DNA of 6,872 bases from Spirochaetota bacterium (GTDB lineage: Bacteria > Spirochaetota > Spirochaetia > B11-G9), in assembly GCA_003641695.1 (NCBI GenBank), contig QNBL01000149.1:1-6872 (forward strand), in the 5' to 3' direction. A model generated the notes under the pieces. That model did no database searches. It was not told the DNA's origin and saw only the letters and a list, made by a program, of their open reading frames with translations. Of the stretch, positions 4,590 to 6,872 are shown piece by piece. Within the stretch, counting starts at the first letter, position 1. Every line of letters starts with the position of its first letter. Made by a program: the position numbers and the translations under genes.

Positions 4590-5882
4590 TTATAACTGCA
4601 GTTGCCTGTATTTCATACTCCGATCCTTCAACCGGTACAGGTCGTCTTCTCCGCTGGCGTCCGGCTCTCCCAGCTCCATCCGGATACAGGAAACCTTAAC
4701 GCCCTTACTTCCCTCCGCTATTTTTACCGGAGCGGCAAGAAAACTGATTTCAACCCCTTCTTCCAATGCTTCATCTATCTCAAAACTGCTGGCAGGCATC
4801 TCTGCTCTTGTTCTTCTGTACAGAATGGTAGCCTTTGCTCCAGTCCTGATTGCCGATCTGGCAACATCAATGGCAGTATTTCCCCCGCCGACAACAACAA
4901 CATTAGTCCCTATGTCCGGCTCCTGTCCCTCGGCAAGTTTTCCAAGATATTCAATACCGGAATATACCCCCGGAGTATCTTCCCCCTCCACTCTCATGGA
5001 GGAAGCTCCCTGGGCTCCGATTGCTATTACTATTGAATCGTATTCCGCTTCGAGCTTCTTTGCCGTTATATCCTTTCCAACTTCGGTGTTGTATCTTACC
5101 TCAACCCCGAGACGCTCAATGGCATCAAACTCATCCTTCAGTGTCTTGTCCGTAAGCCGGTAGTAGGGGATACCGTACCGCATCATTCCCCCAGATTTTT
5201 CATGGGCTTCGAAAACAGTAACCTCATGCCCCTCAAGTTTCAGGTAGTATGCAGCACTCATTCCGGCAGGTCCCGCTCCTATTATCGCCACCTTTTTCCC
5301 GGTAGCAGGAGCAGGCTCCGGGAGCTGAGCTTCTCCGCATTCCTCAAGTTCAGTATCCGAAATATACCTTTTCATGTAGCAGATTGAAACAGAGTCCTCC
5401 ACCCGGTTTCTCCGGCAGGCTGTCTCACAGGGACGGGGACAGACCCTTCCCAAAGCGCCGGGGAAAGGAGCTTTCTCACGGATAAGCTTTGCAGCCTCCA
5501 GTTCCTTTTCTTCCCGTACCAGTGCAAGAAAGCCCCTTATGTCAATGGACGCAGGGCATGCATCCTCACAGGGAGGAATACAGTCGCCGCAATGATCCGA
5601 AAGCAGCAGATTCAAAGCCATCCTGCGACTTTCGTTTACTTCCTCTGATTCAACAGTAACCGACATCCCTTCACGCACCTTGGTTGCACATGAGGGAACA
5701 AGATTCCCCCGGCCGCCTTCAACTTTTACAGCGCAGAGAAAGCAGCTGGTAAAATGTTCCAGATTATCTGAGTGGCACAGAGTAGGAATATCAAAACCCA
5801 CCTTTGTAGCCGCCTGCAGAATCGTCGAGCCTTCTTCTATCTTCGTATCTATTCCGTTTATTTTTACGTTAACCAATCCCAT
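4590..5882 (-). CDS. N-terminal part: 2Fe-2S domain plus GltD-like FAD/NAD(P)H domain
   Basis: As the sequence stands this frame yields 430 residues. Visible elements: [2Fe-2S] cysteines 36, 47, 50, 65 with spacing as in NuoG/HydA; HCGDCIPPCEDACP (97-110) and GRVCPRPCETAC (145-156), the paired [4Fe-4S] ligands of GltD; VAIIGAGPAG (198-207), the FAD Rossmann motif; VVVVGGGNTAIDVAR (328-342), the second nucleotide motif; and YRRTRAEMPA (355-364), whose arginines are typical of NADP(H) recognition in GltD. The last 18 or so residues (EDDLYRLKDRSMKYRQLQL) resemble nothing in the family and are the out-of-frame tail before TAA at 4590-4592. The product would lack the end of the FAD domain and all C-terminal clusters, so it is unlikely to work alone. 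Confidence 0.8.
   Translation of the reverse strand: MGLVNVKINGIDTKIEEGSTILQAATKVGFDIPTLCHSDNLEHFTSCFLCAVKVEGGRGNLVPSCATKVREGMSVTVESEEVNESRRMALNLLLSDHCGDCIPPCEDACPASIDIRGFLALVREEKELEAAKLIREKAPFPGALGRVCPRPCETACRRNRVEDSVSICYMKRYISDTELEECGEAQLPEPAPATGKKVAIIGAGPAGMSAAYYLKLEGHEVTVFEAHEKSGGMMRYGIPYYRLTDKTLKDEFDAIERLGVEVRYNTEVGKDITAKKLEAEYDSIVIAIGAQGASSMRVEGEDTPGVYSGIEYLGKLAEGQEPDIGTNVVVVGGGNTAIDVARSAIRTGAKATILYRRTRAEMPASSFEIDEALEEGVEISFLAAPVKIAEGSKGVKVSCIRMELGEPDASGEDDLYRLKDRSMKYRQLQL
4645..4655 (-). other. Frameshift point in the NfnB-like gene
   Basis: The minus strand reads GCGGAGAAGACGACCTG. Upstream frame: S-G-E-D-D-L. The conserved sequence continues one frame back as R-R-P-V-P-V-E-G-S-E-Y-E. 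One extra A (GAA AGA instead of GAA GAC) gives SGERRPVPVEGSE, which joins smoothly. A loss of one base from a short A run is therefore the simplest event. There is no X-XXY-YYZ heptamer, so programmed -1 shifting is unlikely. Confidence 0.75.
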
Positions 5883-6872
5883 TACACCACCTCTATTGCA
5901 TCAAAATTACAGGTCTCAATACAGAGTCCGCAGCGTGTACAAATTTCCGGGTCAATCTCATGAGGTTTCTTAACCTCCCCGGATATTGCCTGTACAGGGC
6001 ATACTCTTGCGCAGGCGGTACATCCGGTACAGTTATCAGTAATTATCTGTATGGTTATCAGCGGCTTACATACCCCTGCCGGACATTTTTTATCAAAAAT
6101 ATGAGCTTCGTACTCCTCCCGGAAGTATTTGAGTGTTGTTAATACCGGATTCGGAGCGAGCTGACCGAGCCCGCAGAGCGAAGTCTTCTGCACATGATGT
6201 GCCAATTCCTCTAATTTATCAAGATCTTCAGGAACCCCTTTCCCCTCAGTTATACGGGTAAGGATTTCCAGCATCCTCTTTGTTCCGATCCTGCAGAAAG
6301 TACACTTTCCGCAGGATTCCTTCTGGGTAAAAGAGAGAAAATACCGGGCTACATCCACCATACAAGTCTTGTCATCCATAACGACGAGACCACCGGAACC
6401 CATTATCGCCCCGGTTTCATTGATCGAGTCATAATCAATAGGTGTGTCAAACATTCGTGCGGGAATACATCCTCCCGCAGGACCTCCCATCTGGACAGCC
6501 TTGACAGGCCTTCCAGAATCGGTTCCTCCTCCGATTTCCTCTACAATCTCTTTAATGGACAGTCCCATGGGAACTTCGATAAGTCCGCCTCTTTTAATCT
6601 TACCCGCAAGGGCAAAGACCTTTGTTCCGTAACTGTTCTTGAAAGAATACTTATTGTAGCTCTCCGCACCGTTTAAAATAATATAGGGTACGTTAGCGTA
6701 GGTTTCGACATTGTTTATGTTGGTCGGAGATTTCTGAATACCGGATTCCGCCGGGAAAGGAGGCCGGAGCCGGGGCATTCCCCTCTTCCCCTCTATGGAA
6801 GCCATAAGAGCCGTTTCCTCTCCGCATACAAAGGCGCCGGCTCCCTCTTTTACGTGAACATGAAAGGAAAAA
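5882..6872 (-). CDS. NuoF/HydB-like NADH-binding flavoprotein subunit (5' part outside window)
   Basis: The frame is open to the right edge, so the visible 329 residues are the C-terminal half of a protein usually near 600. The ATG at 6803-6805 is internal: conserved NuoF sequence (KEGAGAFVCGEETALM, IEGKRGMPRLRPPFP) spans it. SPTNINNVETYANVP is the NADH/FMN-domain signature. ESCGKCTFCRIGT (Cys187, 190, 193) with Cys233 in SLCGLGQ binds the [4Fe-4S] cluster next to FMN. Then CPAGVCKPL (Cys263, 268) and a two-cluster ferredoxin tail follow: Cys281, 284, 287, 291 and 311, 314, 317, 321. That tail is absent from complex I NuoF but typical of HydB of bifurcating hydrogenases and its relatives. It would oxidise or form NADH at FMN, in the cytoplasm. 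Stop overlaps the next start (TAATG). A NuoE/HydC-like gene is expected upstream, outside the window. Confidence 0.92.
   Translation of the reverse strand, partial: FSFHVHVKEGAGAFVCGEETALMASIEGKRGMPRLRPPFPAESGIQKSPTNINNVETYANVPYIILNGAESYNKYSFKNSYGTKVFALAGKIKRGGLIEVPMGLSIKEIVEEIGGGTDSGRPVKAVQMGGPAGGCIPARMFDTPIDYDSINETGAIMGSGGLVVMDDKTCMVDVARYFLSFTQKESCGKCTFCRIGTKRMLEILTRITEGKGVPEDLDKLEELAHHVQKTSLCGLGQLAPNPVLTTLKYFREEYEAHIFDKKCPAGVCKPLITIQIITDNCTGCTACARVCPVQAISGEVKKPHEIDPEICTRCGLCIETCNFDAIEVV
5887..5894 (-). promoter_or_regulatory. Ribosome binding site of the NfnB-like gene, inside the nuoF-like gene
   Basis: AGAGGTGG on the minus strand, with its GAGG core 7 bases before the ATG at 5880-5882. 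It supports this start and coupling to the NuoF-like subunit. Confidence 0.55.

Larger units (their letters stand above)
3811..5882 (-). pseudogene. Frameshifted GltD/NfnB-like NAD(P)H oxidoreductase with 2Fe-2S and 4Fe-4S domains (whole gene)
   Basis: Two consecutive frames together encode one protein. Adding one base near 4645-4655 gives 2073 bases, that is 690 residues. Domain order: NuoG/HydA-like [2Fe-2S] domain (1-80; Cys36, 47, 50, 65), GltD-type iron-sulfur helical domain (90-170; Cys98, 101, 105, 109 and 148, 152, 156, 168), FAD/NAD(P) pyridine-nucleotide oxidoreductase, then a C-terminal region with two ferredoxin motifs. This is the plan of the NADP(H)-binding subunit of StnABC/NfnABC-type electron-bifurcating transhydrogenases; GltD-like subunits of hydrogenase or formate-dehydrogenase complexes are the alternative. 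The ATG overlaps the NuoF-like stop by one base (TAATG), with AGAGGTGG at 5887-5894, so the two are co-translated. The frameshift is either a sequence error or a recent mutation, since both parts keep every expected motif and the shift is not at a slippery heptamer. Confidence 0.8.

Noticed and set aside
4570..4660. Programmed -1 ribosomal frameshift joining the two halves of the oxidoreductase
   Set aside because: The shift direction would be right, but the junction (GGAGAAGAC) is not a slippery heptamer and I see no stimulatory structure; a one-base deletion is simpler.
4054..5163. Long 369-codon open frame on the plus strand
   Set aside because: It is antisense to the NfnB-like gene. Its translation is rich in Ser, Pro and Leu with no domain character, while the minus strand encodes clear family motifs throughout.
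1..6872. CRISPR array, tRNA or rRNA gene, or insertion sequence ends
   Set aside because: Reading both strands, I saw no regularly spaced repeats, no cloverleaf or rRNA-like segment, no transposase motifs and no terminal inverted repeats.

Overview
The window is bacterial DNA of moderate GC with compact, often overlapping genes. Iron-sulfur and NAD(P)/flavin electron-transfer proteins dominate, which points to an anaerobic, probably fermentative bacterium. Nothing in the sequence fixes the phylum; a spirochaete-like or clostridia-like anaerobe is a guess.

Layout. (1) Positions 1-1757, minus strand: a MarR-family repressor followed, with a 1-base stop/start overlap, by a MATE multidrug efflux pump that runs off the left edge. 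A palindrome typical of MarR operators lies just upstream of the repressor. (2) Positions 1762-2410 are gene-poor. They hold the apparent N-terminal remnant of a carboxymuconolactone-decarboxylase-like gene (plus strand, broken by stops), a 60-codon minus-strand gene with a very strong ribosome binding site but no recognisable family, and a divergent control region. (3) Positions 2346-3450, plus strand: a near-consensus sigma70 promoter with a 17-bp palindrome over its -10 end and start region. It drives a membrane-bound polyferredoxin (NapH-like) that overlaps a second, short MarR regulator. This looks like a self-regulated two-gene redox operon. (4) Positions 3459-6872, minus strand: a three-gene operon. 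It contains the C-terminal half of a NuoF/HydB-like flavoprotein, a large NADPH-glutamate-synthase-like (GltD/NfnB) FAD oxidoreductase with an N-terminal [2Fe-2S] domain and C-terminal ferredoxin domains, and a small VOC (glyoxalase-fold) protein.

The NuoF-like plus NfnB-like pair matches the subunit plan of flavin-based electron-bifurcating transhydrogenases (StnABC/NfnABC type, within the wider HydB/Bfu family), in which NADH, NADP(H) and ferredoxin exchange electrons. The expected NuoE-like partner would lie upstream of nuoF, outside the window. The main anomaly is that the NfnB-like gene is split by a single-base frameshift near 4645-4655. Both halves are otherwise intact, and adding one base restores a 690-residue protein. 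It is either a sequencing or assembly error or a very recent mutation; no programmed slippery site is visible.

The two MarR units are separately organised, but their palindromes share TTAG/CTAA half-sites. I find no CRISPR array, tRNA, rRNA or insertion sequence, and no convincing intrinsic terminator.
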